Below, piece by piece: positions 9,046-18,651 of a DNA stretch of 46,595 nucleotides. The translations under genes and the position numbers were made by a program. Location: NCBI GenBank assembly GCA_003132525.1, contig PKXZ01000016.1, positions 1 to 46,595 on the forward strand, given 5' to 3'. Within the stretch, counting starts at the first letter, position 1. Each line of letters opens with the position of its first letter. This DNA comes from Candidatus Dormiibacterota bacterium. GTDB lineage: Bacteria > Chloroflexota > Dormibacteria > Aeolococcales > Aeolococcaceae. Under the pieces are notes generated by a model. The model was given only the letters and a program-made list of their open reading frames with translations, was not told the DNA's origin and ran no database searches.

Positions 9046-9095
9046 GCGCGGCTGATGATGCCACTTGTGGTCGGAAGAGTTTGGTACGGTGCGTT

Positions 9096-9111
9096 GCAAA
9101 CAATTGTTTGC
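9096..9111. promoter_or_regulatory. Perfect 16-bp palindrome in divergent intergenic region (candidate operator)
   Basis: GCAAACAATTGTTTGC, flanked by TGGTA (9082-9086) and TACCA (9112-9116); between starts at 9045 (-) and about 9126 (+). Confidence 0.5.
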
Positions 9112-9125
9112 TACCATCCCGCCAC

Positions 9126-11117
9126 GTGATTGGCGATGCTCCCGACGGCGCCGCGCCCGCCGCACCGACGGCTGAATACGGCACGATTGCGACGCTGGTT
9201 CCCCGAGTCGCAGCCGCCAGTGTCCTGATCCTTGTCGTTGGCACCTTCGCGACCAACAATAACGAGACCGGCGACCTCAACCATCCGATGTACTTCGCGA
9301 TGCTCGCGGTGGGCGCGATCATCACTGCAGCCTTCGTGCGCAACCATCGCTCAACACAGTTTGATGTCGCGCTCGCAGTCCTCGCGGCGTGTGGCCTTGT
9401 GCTCGGGATTGAGGCAATAGAGCGCCCCCAGCTCATGGGCTACTGGGAGGGTTTCGGCAACGTCGTCGCCCTCGGAACGGTCCTCCTTGTGATCGTCTTC
9501 GGGACCATCCTGCGTCCTGCTCGCCTCCCAAGGGCTGTTCGCATCGCTCTTGCGGTGGTCGTGGTCGCCTGCTGTCTTTTCGACCTCCTTGGTGCGATAA
9601 GAACAGTCGATTACATGCCGCTCGTTGACAACAACCTGAATCAGGTCAACGACATGCTTGGACCCGCCGCCGGCAACGTGCCGGATGTCACATTCATTCC
9701 TGAATACACCGCGCTCTATGGCTGGCTGCTCGTTCCCTTCCAACACCTTCTCTCGCCTCTGGGACTTGTGGCTGCGATCGCCCTTATCCTCACGGTCCTC
9801 AGCATCGCAACGCTGGCGCTTGCAGTCTGGGTTGTCAGCCGCATGTTCAGGGCCTATCGATTCGTTCTTGCGATTGCGTTCGTGATCCCGATCACGCTGG
9901 TGACCTCGCATCTGGTGGGTGATTCGAGCTCGATTGTCAGCTTCGCTCAAGAGTTGCCAATCCGGCTCTTCGCGGGCTTTCTCATCGCCGCAGTCGGGCT
10001 GACGGATCTCGTCAATCTGTACCGCGGCACGCTGCGACCCTGGCACCTCGTGATCACGGGCATCGTCTCTGGAGTCGTCACGTGGAATTCGCAGGATTTC
10101 GGGCTCGCAGCGACTGCTGTCTACGGTCTCATGATCCTTTGCGGCGCAATGTCGTCCACTCGCGTGCGCGCTCTTGGCCTGTGGCTCGCAGGGTTGATCG
10201 TCGGTATCGCTTCCTACCCGCTGCTCCTGCTTGCCACGGGCTCGCGTCTCAACCTTGGTTACGTGGGTTTTTTTATCAAGTCAGCCGGATCATTGGGTCC
10301 GGCACCGATTCAGGTACCCGGCCCAGTCCTCATCGTCGCACCCGTCATCATCTGCTCGGCTGCCGCGGGATGGGCGCTGATGTGGTTTCGACACCGAAAG
10401 GGAGCGCTGCAAGACCCGATCCTGGATCGAGCCATGATCACGCTGACATTTGTCGGATCGTGGGCCATCATTGGCCTGCTGTATTACGTGAACCGCGCGT
10501 TCGCGGGGGGACAGCTGCAGACGCTGCTGCTCCTCTGTGGTGTGTGCATCGCGAGCTTGCTGGGGGTCGCGCTGCGCACCGATGAGTTCAAGGCTCTCTG
10601 GCAGCCGAGCGCCGGTTGGACAACGTGGACCTGGTGGTCAACCAAAGCGAGGCTGCTTCCGTTAGGGGTCTTCGTCTGCCTCTGCTTTGCGTCCACATGG
10701 CTCACCACGAATCCGATCCAGGCGGCACGCCTTCTGGGCAACCATCCGGCCATTGACAGCTATACCGGCTACGACATCCCTCAGATCACCGCTGCAGTTG
10801 ACGCTGCCAAGCGATTCACCGCTGAGCAGGGCGGGGAGCTGAACTATGTGGGTGAGAGCTTCAACTACATCTCTCTCGTGACCCATGTTCCGAGTGCCTC
10901 GCTGCTCTTCGGATTCCCATTTTCCATTCTGTACAGCGTCGCGCAGGAAAAGGTGATCCAGAAGCAATGCCAGTATCTCGTCGCCGACAAGCAGAAGCCG
11001 AAGTGGCTGGTACTGTCATTGAATGGAGTGACTGGGTTTGGCGACGATGTTTGCGGGCTCTATCAGACCGTGAACATCCCAGGACTCGAGCACGGCCAGC
11101 TTCAGGAGCTCAAGTAG
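9126..11117 (+). CDS. Polytopic membrane protein (glycosyltransferase-like/unknown)
   Basis: More than 10 hydrophobic segments and a soluble C-terminal tail. GTG 9126 proposed as start; the ORF opens at 9081. Confidence 0.65.
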   Translation: MIGDAPDGAAPAAPTAEYGTIATLVPRVAAASVLILVVGTFATNNNETGDLNHPMYFAMLAVGAIITAAFVRNHRSTQFDVALAVLAACGLVLGIEAIERPQLMGYWEGFGNVVALGTVLLVIVFGTILRPARLPRAVRIALAVVVVACCLFDLLGAIRTVDYMPLVDNNLNQVNDMLGPAAGNVPDVTFIPEYTALYGWLLVPFQHLLSPLGLVAAIALILTVLSIATLALAVWVVSRMFRAYRFVLAIAFVIPITLVTSHLVGDSSSIVSFAQELPIRLFAGFLIAAVGLTDLVNLYRGTLRPWHLVITGIVSGVVTWNSQDFGLAATAVYGLMILCGAMSSTRVRALGLWLAGLIVGIASYPLLLLATGSRLNLGYVGFFIKSAGSLGPAPIQVPGPVLIVAPVIICSAAAGWALMWFRHRKGALQDPILDRAMITLTFVGSWAIIGLLYYVNRAFAGGQLQTLLLLCGVCIASLLGVALRTDEFKALWQPSAGWTTWTWWSTKARLLPLGVFVCLCFASTWLTTNPIQAARLLGNHPAIDSYTGYDIPQITAAVDAAKRFTAEQGGELNYVGESFNYISLVTHVPSASLLFGFPFSILYSVAQEKVIQKQCQYLVADKQKPKWLVLSLNGVTGFGDDVCGLYQTVNIPGLEHGQLQELK

Positions 11118-11124
11118 ATCGCGG

Positions 11125-13428
11125 CTACGCGGCGGTGCCAATGGCAATGCCGTTGCCGAGCGTGGCGAGATACACGAAGCCGTCTGCCCCAGCCGCCAGC
11201 GATGTGGCGTTGCCGGCGACCTCGTCGAAGTACGGGTCATTGAACCCCGTCGGGGTTGGACACGACACCGCACATTGCGTCACCTGCACCTCCCAGAAGC
11301 TCGGCGTCGCGCCTCCGCTGGCCATGTACACATAGTCACCATTGACGTTCGTGTATGTCGCAAGCGGGCCACCCGGGCTGCTCGTCACCCATGTGGGCGG
11401 TGGACATGTGGGAGTACACGCGGCGGTGTCGATGTAACCAAGTCCATTGGTGTTGGAGATCCATACCACGCTTGGTGTGCTCGGATCCGCTGCAACCCAT
11501 CCACGCCCCGGCGAGACGGTGGTGTCCGCATACAACTCGGTCCACGGCGCGAATACGCCAGCGATGAACAGCGACTCCCAAACCGCGTGTGTTCCCTCGT
11601 CGTACATGAACACCGCACTGCCGTCGCTCGCCCATGCCAGGCTGACCCCATGCACGTCATTGGGCGAGACGGTCGGTCCCGACGAGCCGCTTGGCGGTGG
11701 GATAAGCGCCCAGGTGCCCGTGGTTCCCGTCGCGGTGAACGCATAGACGCCCTTCTTCTGAAACGCCGCGAGCAGCACGTAATCATTCGGGCCGGTGACT
11801 TGCGCCGCGAGCGCGATCGGCCGCATCGCGACGCCCGCTGGTAGCGAGAGCGATGTCCATGGACCTCCGGTCGCCCATGTAGCGTCATACCAGATCGAGC
11901 CGAGCGAGTTTGTGGCGCGATTGCCGCCGGAGATGATCAGCGCGGACGGCGACACGCTCGCGTCCCATGTCAACGCAAGACCGGTACTGCTGCCGGTGGT
12001 GAATCGCGGGGGTGCGACCGCACCGTCGACGTCGGTCATGTCATCCGTCGAGCCGATGACATTCCAGTCGGCGTCGCTGGCGGCAACGTTGGCGGGGTCT
12101 GCGGGGTCCACCGAAACACCGAGGTCGAACGTCGAGTCCAGTCCGGCGACCGCTGGGAGCCACGCAGGCGTCGCACCGGGAGCGTAGTCCCAGATCCCGG
12201 ATCGCCCCGAGACGAGCATCGCATCGGGAGCACCGCCGTTGCGTGACCCCAGCAGGATGCTCGAGCCCGCGAAGACGTCGGTGGTGTTCCCAGCGCAGAG
12301 AGTGCTCGTGGATGACGCGCAGCCGCCGATCATCGCCTCGGGACCGAGAAGGTCACCGGCGGTGCCTGCGCTGGATCCCTCCCACCACGGGGTGGAGGTG
12401 CCGTAGATGTTCGCCCCGACGCTGTCCGGCGGCACCAACCCTGTGATGACCACGTGCGTTCCGTTGACCATCAATTGCTCGACATCCTTGATGCCGTGCC
12501 CCGCGTACGTGGCCGCATACAGCACGTCAACAGGTGTCTCGCCGGCAACCGTCTCGTAGCCGGTCAGCGTGTACCAGTGTTGCGTTGAGTCCAGCACCAA
12601 CCATGCCGTTCCGTTCCAGTAGCCGATTCCGTTCGCTCCGGCCGCGTACACACGTGAACCGAGACTGAGCAGCTCCTGGACACCCGATGAGACCCCTTTC
12701 TTGGCGCTGATGACCTTGGTTCGCACCTTCGACCCGAGGCCGGTCACCTCGTCAACGCCCTCGCTCGCCCCGGCCCTGCTGATGACCGAGATGAAGGCGT
12801 CGCCCTTGCCATCGAGCGCCACCGAGTTGAGAAATGACGAGCACAGCGCCACGCACGACCACCCGGCCGCGGGGCTGACAGACTTGAGCGCCCAACGCTG
12901 CAGGCCGCGGCCGAAGGACGCCGCGTAGAGATAGGTGCCGTCGCTCGCAAGCAGCGCGCCGGTGGCGCGCGGATTCCCGTTCTGCCCCGGGAGATTCGTC
13001 CCGTCGAAGACTGGCGGTGCTGCACCTTTCCCCGACGGTGACTCCGTCCAGGTCACACCGTCATCGAGCGATACGGCGACGCCACCGTTGCTGCCGTCGC
13101 CGACCGCCGCGTACCAGGTGGTCCCGACGCTGAGGAGCGCCGCGACGTGATACCCGGACGCAGGGAGCCCAGCGTCCTGGGGCGTCCACGTCTGCCCATC
13201 ATTGACGGATCGGAAGAAGCCCTGGGTGTCGCCGCCGGCGACGACCGTCCCGGTGCTGGTGGATTGTGCGAGCACGCTGATGAAGCCTCCACCGCTCAGC
13301 CCCGAGTTCTGAAAGGTCGGACCCGTGCCGTCAGCGTGCGCCGGGTGACCCATGGGAACAAGCGCAAGGCACATGACCATCGCAACGCCCAGCGCGGGCC
13401 ATCGATGTGCCTGCCTCGAAACCCCCAC
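11125..13428 (-). CDS. Secreted BNR/sialidase-type beta-propeller protein
   Basis: Signal peptide ALGVAMVMCLALVPMGHPAHA. Asp-box-like motifs SVNDGQTWTP and SLDDGVTWTE. Confidence 0.75.
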   Translation of the reverse strand: MGVSRQAHRWPALGVAMVMCLALVPMGHPAHADGTGPTFQNSGLSGGGFISVLAQSTSTGTVVAGGDTQGFFRSVNDGQTWTPQDAGLPASGYHVAALLSVGTTWYAAVGDGSNGGVAVSLDDGVTWTESPSGKGAAPPVFDGTNLPGQNGNPRATGALLASDGTYLYAASFGRGLQRWALKSVSPAAGWSCVALCSSFLNSVALDGKGDAFISVISRAGASEGVDEVTGLGSKVRTKVISAKKGVSSGVQELLSLGSRVYAAGANGIGYWNGTAWLVLDSTQHWYTLTGYETVAGETPVDVLYAATYAGHGIKDVEQLMVNGTHVVITGLVPPDSVGANIYGTSTPWWEGSSAGTAGDLLGPEAMIGGCASSTSTLCAGNTTDVFAGSSILLGSRNGGAPDAMLVSGRSGIWDYAPGATPAWLPAVAGLDSTFDLGVSVDPADPANVAASDADWNVIGSTDDMTDVDGAVAPPRFTTGSSTGLALTWDASVSPSALIISGGNRATNSLGSIWYDATWATGGPWTSLSLPAGVAMRPIALAAQVTGPNDYVLLAAFQKKGVYAFTATGTTGTWALIPPPSGSSGPTVSPNDVHGVSLAWASDGSAVFMYDEGTHAVWESLFIAGVFAPWTELYADTTVSPGRGWVAADPSTPSVVWISNTNGLGYIDTAACTPTCPPPTWVTSSPGGPLATYTNVNGDYVYMASGGATPSFWEVQVTQCAVSCPTPTGFNDPYFDEVAGNATSLAAGADGFVYLATLGNGIAIGTAA

Positions 13429-13476
13429 CTCGGAACCTCCCTGCCTGAGACACGATGTCGCGGATCGACCGCACCG

Positions 13477-14295
13477 TCAAACGGACGCAGTGTAGCGCTG
13501 CCCCAAGCGTTCCGTGAGGAACGCCTCCCAGGTCTTGCGGTTCGCCGTCCCAACAGGCTCGAGTGGGCCGGCGACCACATTGCCACCGGCACGGATGACG
13601 CGCGCGGTCTTGCCACCGACCCAGATCGGAAAGAGCAGCCGGCGCCGATGGGCGGCGCGCAGGTAGGTCCTGATCAGGTCGACCATCCGATACATGCGGG
13701 GTCCACCCAGATCCGCCACGTATCCAGCCGGCTCGCCAAGCGCGAGTTCCACGAGCCTCGCCGCGACCTCGTCAACATCGACGGGCTGAAAGCGAAACCC
13801 CGCGGGGACCGGCACAAGCGGGAGCTTGGTCAGTCCACGGGCCACGATCAGGAACAGGTCGTAGAACTGCGTCGCGCGCAGCGTTGTCCACGGCAACCCG
13901 GACTCGGCGATCACCCGCTCCGCGTCCTGCTTGTTTCGGAAGTACGCGAACGGGAGCCGACCGAACCCGACCACAGGGATGCGGTCGGTGCCGACCACCG
14001 AGATGAAAACGATATGTGACGCGCCGGCGCGCGACGCCGCTCGCGCCAGAGTCTCGGTCATCTTGACGTCGTCCTTGAAGGAGCCCGCGCAATGGATGAT
14101 CGTGTCGATACCCGACGCCGCGCCGTCGACCCCCTCGCCGGTGAGCAGATCACCCCTCACGTAGATCACGCCATCCTCGGATGCGTGGCCGCGCCGGCTG
14201 AGCACGCGGACCTCGCGCCCAGCGCCGTGCAGATCCGCAACGACGCGACGGCCGAGCGTCCCGCTCCCACCGGTGACCAGGATTGGTGCCGTCAT
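13477..14295 (-). CDS. NAD(P)-binding SDR/NmrA-type oxidoreductase
   Basis: MTAPILVTGGSGTLGRRVVADLHGAGREVRVLSR. Confidence 0.88.
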   Translation of the reverse strand: MTAPILVTGGSGTLGRRVVADLHGAGREVRVLSRRGHASEDGVIYVRGDLLTGEGVDGAASGIDTIIHCAGSFKDDVKMTETLARAASRAGASHIVFISVVGTDRIPVVGFGRLPFAYFRNKQDAERVIAESGLPWTTLRATQFYDLFLIVARGLTKLPLVPVPAGFRFQPVDVDEVAARLVELALGEPAGYVADLGGPRMYRMVDLIRTYLRAAHRRRLLFPIWVGGKTARVIRAGGNVVAGPLEPVGTANRKTWEAFLTERLGQRYTASV

Positions 14296-14350
14296 GACGA
14301 GCCTCCTCACATCGCAATTCGGGCGCAACCGGCACCGGATGAGATCCTGC

Positions 14351-14377
14351 GGTCACATCTGGTGGGTTTCGCGGGTC
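14351..14377 (+). promoter_or_regulatory. Candidate ECF41-type promoter for the downstream sigma factor gene
   Basis: GGTCACA (14351-14357), 16 nt, GGTC (14374-14377); 36 nt before ATG 14414. Confidence 0.35.
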
Positions 14378-14385
14378 ACTGCTAT

Positions 14386-14412
14386 GACACGCCGTGATGA
14401 GGGAATGTGACC
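14386..14412 (-). promoter_or_regulatory. Candidate ECF41-type promoter for the divergent SDR gene
   Basis: On the minus strand GGTCACA (14412-14406), 16 nt, TGTC (14389-14386). Confidence 0.4.
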
Positions 14413-14413
14413 G

Positions 14414-15298
14414 ATGAACGAGAACGAGTGGCTGGCGGAACGATTCGAGGCCGAGCGGAGCCACCTGCGCGCCGTAGCTTTCCGGATGCTCGGATCGCTG
14501 AGCGAGGCGGACGATGCCGTCCAGGAGTCCTGGCTTCGGCTGAGCCGCTCCGGCGCCGGCGGCGTCGACAACCTGGGCGGTTGGCTGACCACGATCGTGG
14601 CTCGGGTCTGCTTGAACATGCTCCGGACCCGGAACTCGCGCCGGGAGGAGTCGCTCGACGCCCGGGCGCCGGGGTTCGCCTTCGTCGACGCGGCCGGGAC
14701 CGATCCCGAGCACGAGGCGGTGATCGCCGACTCGGTCGGGTTGGCGCTGCTCGTCGTGCTCGAGACGCTCTCTCCGGCGGAACGACTCGCCTTCGTCCTC
14801 CACGACACATTCGCCGTCCCCTTCGACGAGATCGCGCCCATCGTCGGGCGGACCTCCGCCGCGGCACGCCAGCTGGCGAGCCGCGCACGCCGGCGTGTCC
14901 GCGGGTCGGCGGTGGTGCCGGCTGTGGACCTCGCCCGCCAACGCAAGGTCGTCGACGCGTTCATCGCGGCCTCGCGAAGCGGTGATATGAAGGCCCTGCT
15001 TGCGGTCCTCGACCCGGACGTCGTGCTCCGGGTCGACGCCGCCGCCGTGCCTCAGGGTTCGTCGAGGGAGCTGCGCGGTGCGGCCACGGTCGCCCAGGGC
15101 GCGCTCGCATTCTCGGCGCGCTCACGGTTCGCCCAACCGGCGCTCGTGAACGGGGCGGTTGGCGTGGTCATGGCTCCGCGAGGGCGTCTTTTCGGCGTCG
15201 GGGTGCTGACCATCCGGGCGGATCGAATCCTGGTAATGGACCTGGTTGCGGACCCCGATCGCCTGGCACGCATCGAACTGGCCGTTCTCGCGGATTGA
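14414..15298 (+). CDS. RNA polymerase sigma factor, SigJ/ECF41-like with SnoaL-like C-terminal extension
   Basis: LRAVAFRMLGSLSEADDAVQESWLRLSR; region 4 LSPAERLAFVLHDTFAVPFDEIAPIVGRTSAAARQLASRARRRV; C-terminal extension. Confidence 0.9.
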   Translation: MNENEWLAERFEAERSHLRAVAFRMLGSLSEADDAVQESWLRLSRSGAGGVDNLGGWLTTIVARVCLNMLRTRNSRREESLDARAPGFAFVDAAGTDPEHEAVIADSVGLALLVVLETLSPAERLAFVLHDTFAVPFDEIAPIVGRTSAAARQLASRARRRVRGSAVVPAVDLARQRKVVDAFIAASRSGDMKALLAVLDPDVVLRVDAAAVPQGSSRELRGAATVAQGALAFSARSRFAQPALVNGAVGVVMAPRGRLFGVGVLTIRADRILVMDLVADPDRLARIELAVLAD

Positions 15299-15345
15299 GG
15301 TCATCGGGGCTCGCTGTCATACAGTGCCGCTCACGGAGGTAGGAC

Positions 15346-15822
15346 TTGACGGGTTCACGGGCGTGGCGCCTCGCGTGGTGCGCCGCGGGTCTGCTGCTGG
15401 TGGGGTGCGCAAGCGCTGCCGCTCAGACGTCGACAGCCTCCTCGACCTACCTCCAGCAGTACGCAAGCGCTGGAGGGGCGCTCGACACTGCCACGACCAC
15501 ATGGGACACGCTTGGCAAGGGCCTGGTCACCACGGGGACGAACACCGTTGCCAACGAAGCACCTATTGACGCGGCGTATGCGCGGGCTCTCGACACATTC
15601 AGCAACGCGCTCCTGGCCATCCAGTTCCCCGCGTCGACCAGGAACGACGTCCACAACCTGGTGAACGCCGCCGGCGCCGTGCGTAACGACCTTGCCGGGG
15701 TCGCCAGCGGCGCCGTGTCGACAACCCAGTTCGTCAACGACGAGGCCAACCTGCAGAACGCGATCAACATCGTCCAGCACGAGCTGGGGCTGGAGTCGAG
15801 CACGCCGATCGCGGGGGCCTGA
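15346..15822 (+). CDS. Putative lipoprotein of unknown function
   Basis: TTG start with GGAGGT RBS; signal peptide with lipobox LLVGC. Confidence 0.6.
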   Translation: MTGSRAWRLAWCAAGLLLVGCASAAAQTSTASSTYLQQYASAGGALDTATTTWDTLGKGLVTTGTNTVANEAPIDAAYARALDTFSNALLAIQFPASTRNDVHNLVNAAGAVRNDLAGVASGAVSTTQFVNDEANLQNAINIVQHELGLESSTPIAGA

Positions 15823-15920
15823 CGCAGGGAAACGTCAGCCGGCCCGTCGTGATGGCGATGACTGCGTGGAATGCCGGTTCGTGCCGGTGAGCTTGTTCGC
15901 GATCGATCGGTCCGAGGCCG

Positions 15921-16682
15921 CTAGAGCAGCTGGTGGAGGGCGAACGCAACGCCGAAGACCACGACGACGGTGCGCAGCACCACCGGGTGCAGGCGCCTCG
16001 CCAGGCTCACACCGATGAAGCCTCCGACCGCGCTTGTCGGCACCATGACCAGCACGGCGATCCACGAGACCGGCCCGAAGAATGCGAAATACACCGCCGC
16101 GACGACATTGATGATCAGTGACAGCATGCCCTTGAGCGCGTTGATGCGCTGCAGGTCATCGCGGATAAAAAGGCCGAGCACCGCAAGCAACATCACTCCC
16201 AGACCCGCACCGAAGAACGCTCCGTAGACTCCGCCGAGGAACTGCGCGACGACGAGGACTGGCGAACGATGCTGCTGCTCGGCAGGGCGGCTCTGGCTGA
16301 TACGCGCGGTGAACACCGGCTGGAGCAACAGCAGCGCGCAGGCGAGCAGGATCAACCATGGCACGACTGCAGCGAACACGTGGTTCGACGTTCGCGTCAG
16401 CAGGATCGCACCGACCACCGCCCCCACGATGCTGATTGGTGCCAGGAAGCGAATGCGGTCTCGCTGCACGCGGAGCTCGGTCCGATACGCGACGCTGCCT
16501 CCCGCATAGCCGGGAAACATTCCGATCGTGTTGGTGACGTTCGCTGTCAGGGCCGGAAAGCCGAGCAGGAGCAGCGCCGGAAATGACACGAGCGTGCCTC
16601 CCCCGGCGACTGCGTTCACCGCACCGGCGATCAGCGCCGCGACGGCAACCAGGAGCAGATGGACTGCATCGAGGTGCATCAC
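15921..16682 (-). CDS. TSUP family (TauE/SafE) membrane transporter
   Basis: LIAGAVNAVAGGGTLVSFPALLLLGFPALTANVTNTIGMFPGY, TSUP signature. Confidence 0.92.
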   Translation of the reverse strand: MMHLDAVHLLLVAVAALIAGAVNAVAGGGTLVSFPALLLLGFPALTANVTNTIGMFPGYAGGSVAYRTELRVQRDRIRFLAPISIVGAVVGAILLTRTSNHVFAAVVPWLILLACALLLLQPVFTARISQSRPAEQQHRSPVLVVAQFLGGVYGAFFGAGLGVMLLAVLGLFIRDDLQRINALKGMLSLIINVVAAVYFAFFGPVSWIAVLVMVPTSAVGGFIGVSLARRLHPVVLRTVVVVFGVAFALHQLL

Positions 16683-16759
16683 GGATTGCCGGCCCGGCGA
16701 TGACGCTGCGGGCCGGCACTTCGCGTTGAAGACAAGTCGGAACTACGCGCTCGCGGCGC

Positions 16760-16975
16760 TCATCGGTTGCGCGTGCCGCGCTCGAGTTGCTCCCGACGCA
16801 TGCGCTCGAGCTCGAGAAGCCGGAATCCACGCCGCGGTGGCGGCAACTCGTTGACCTGGACACCGGTCGGCGCCTTATCCGGAGCCGTCGGCGGCGCATC
16901 GAAGCGCCGGATCGCGGAGCCTCGTACCGAGAGCCCCATGGCCACGGAGAGACGGTCACGAGCGGTGAGCATCAT
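16760..16975 (-). CDS. Hypothetical small protein
   Basis: 71-aa ORF MMLTARDRLSVAMGLSVRGSAIRRFD...; no clear family. Confidence 0.3.
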   Translation of the reverse strand: MMLTARDRLSVAMGLSVRGSAIRRFDAPPTAPDKAPTGVQVNELPPPRRGFRLLELERMRREQLERGTRNR

Positions 16976-17105
16976 CGAGGTTTCCTCAAGCCGGAATACG
17001 AGAGAACGACCCGACGTCCGAGGGCCCTCAACGATAGCACCGCTTTCGAGTGGCGGCCGGCCCCGAGTTGACAGCCTGGCCAAGGGCGGGAGCAAAATAC
17101 CAGCC

Positions 17106-17318
17106 GTGCAAGACACCCGCCGTGATGCGTCGAATGAGGGCCATGCCTTTCGGTGTGCTCACTGCGGTGCGACCCGGCTCATCCCGCTGACCGTCCAACA
17201 CCCGCGAGGCGAGTACCGTCGGATGCAGCGAATGAGCCGTCCGGTTCGCGCCGAGCTGAAGTGCATCGCTTGTGGCCACCGCCACGTCGCTCCTCCGAGC
17301 GTCCTTCTCGCGAGCTGA
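17106..17318 (+). CDS. Small zinc-ribbon-like protein
   Basis: GTG-start ORF with two CxxC knuckles: FRCAHCGATRLIPL...ELKCIACGHRHVAP. Confidence 0.5.
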   Translation: MQDTRRDASNEGHAFRCAHCGATRLIPLTVQHPRGEYRRMQRMSRPVRAELKCIACGHRHVAPPSVLLAS

Positions 17319-17367
17319 CCGGGGGTCGGAGGGGATCCCGTCGGAGGCTTCAACCGGGGTCCCGCTA

Positions 17368-17754
17368 TCAGCGGGCGACGAGCTGCACCAGGCCGATGAC
17401 GTTTCCGGCTGGGTCGCGGACGGTCGCCAGGAGACGGTCGGGACCGTCGGGGGTCGGATGCTCGAGCACCTCGCCGCCGTATGCCCGAACCGTCTTCATG
17501 GCCTCGTTCATGCTGTCGACGTTCAGCCACGGCAGCAGGCCGGCATCACGCGCGGGCGGCCGGTCGGTCACCCACTGGCCGATAAGGCCGGGCGCATCGA
17601 ATCCGGGATGCGGGTGCTCGATATGCCAGCCGAAGACGCGCGCATAGAACTCCGCTGATCGCTGCACGTTTGTCGCCGGGATCTGGAGGTACGAGAGCTG
17701 CCCCTGGGCCGGTCGCAGCGACTGGTCGAAGGTTTCAGGTTCGTCGGCTGGCAT
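17368..17754 (-). CDS. VOC family protein
   Basis: LSYLQIPATNVQRSAEFYARVFGWHIEHPHPGFDAPG...ATVRDPAGNVIGLVQL. Confidence 0.87.
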   Translation of the reverse strand: MPADEPETFDQSLRPAQGQLSYLQIPATNVQRSAEFYARVFGWHIEHPHPGFDAPGLIGQWVTDRPPARDAGLLPWLNVDSMNEAMKTVRAYGGEVLEHPTPDGPDRLLATVRDPAGNVIGLVQLVAR

Positions 17755-17820
17755 CACCCAGAGCATGCCACCACCGCGTGACACAGCCCGCCGTGTCGGC
17801 CAACCGCGCTCTCTTCTGAA

Positions 17821-17852
17821 CAAGCTTGTGACCGCAAGCCTGTGACGGCTTG
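17821..17852. repeat. 14-bp imperfect tandem repeat forming a hairpin (CAAGCC-TGTGAC-GGCTTG)
   Basis: CAAGCTTGTGACCG/CAAGCCTGTGACGG; second unit plus the following bases is a 6-bp inverted repeat. Between DUF429 3' end and the VOC gene. Confidence 0.5.
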
Positions 17853-17855
17853 TCC

Positions 17856-18617
17856 TCAGGGAGCGAGATGGTCCAGCGCGTCGGGCAGGGGCAGCGCGAT
17901 CCATCCCTCGCTGCGCGCATTGGCCGACGTCTCGTCGTAGTCCTCGTTGCACAAGCCGCGCGCTTTCGCGTGTGCGACAAGCGCTGCGATGAGCGCATCC
18001 AGCTCGTGGTCGTTCTCTCGGATCCGTCCCCAGTCCTCGTCGCGCGTCGCGACGAGCCACGGTGCCCGTGCTCGCAGCTGGTCGACCAGGGCGTGTCGTG
18101 TCTCGCGACGGTCAGGCAGCGCGCCCTTGTACCGCCGATATGGCAGCCCCCAGACGAACAGCGCCGCGGCGGGATACACCTCGATCACCTTGCCGGCACC
18201 GCTTCGGTCCACCGGTCCGAGCACTCGCGCCATGCGCATGGCCGGGATCGCGATGAGATTCGTCGACACGCTCATCGGGTGGCATCTTGCCTCGGGCTCA
18301 CCGGGCCGGCGCGCCTGACTCGTGACCCATCGATCGGTCTCGCGAAGGCGCAGCGAGGCCATCCCCGCCGCGTCGACCTCGGCCGTCCACTTCTCACCCC
18401 GGTGGTGGCTGCTGACCGACTCCACGAACGCGCTCGGCCAGCCCAGCGGGATGTCGACCCCGACCCGGTCGCCGCTCTCGACGCACCGGCGTATCTCCCC
18501 ATCGCCGGCACCACGCGGCCCAAGCGGCTCGATCCGTGCCTGGTTGCCGCCCCAGCGGATCGAGCAAATGGCCGTTCGAGCGTCCTGGCTGGCCACGTCG
18601 ATTCCCACGCTCAGCAC
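17856..18617 (-). CDS. DUF429 domain-containing protein
   Basis: MLSVGIDVASQDARTAICSI...RVGVDIPLGWPSAFVE...VIEVYPAAALFVWGL. Confidence 0.85.
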   Translation of the reverse strand: MLSVGIDVASQDARTAICSIRWGGNQARIEPLGPRGAGDGEIRRCVESGDRVGVDIPLGWPSAFVESVSSHHRGEKWTAEVDAAGMASLRLRETDRWVTSQARRPGEPEARCHPMSVSTNLIAIPAMRMARVLGPVDRSGAGKVIEVYPAAALFVWGLPYRRYKGALPDRRETRHALVDQLRARAPWLVATRDEDWGRIRENDHELDALIAALVAHAKARGLCNEDYDETSANARSEGWIALPLPDALDHLAP

Positions 18618-18651
18618 GTCGTGGGCACCGTACTCCGGTCAGAATGGGTCG

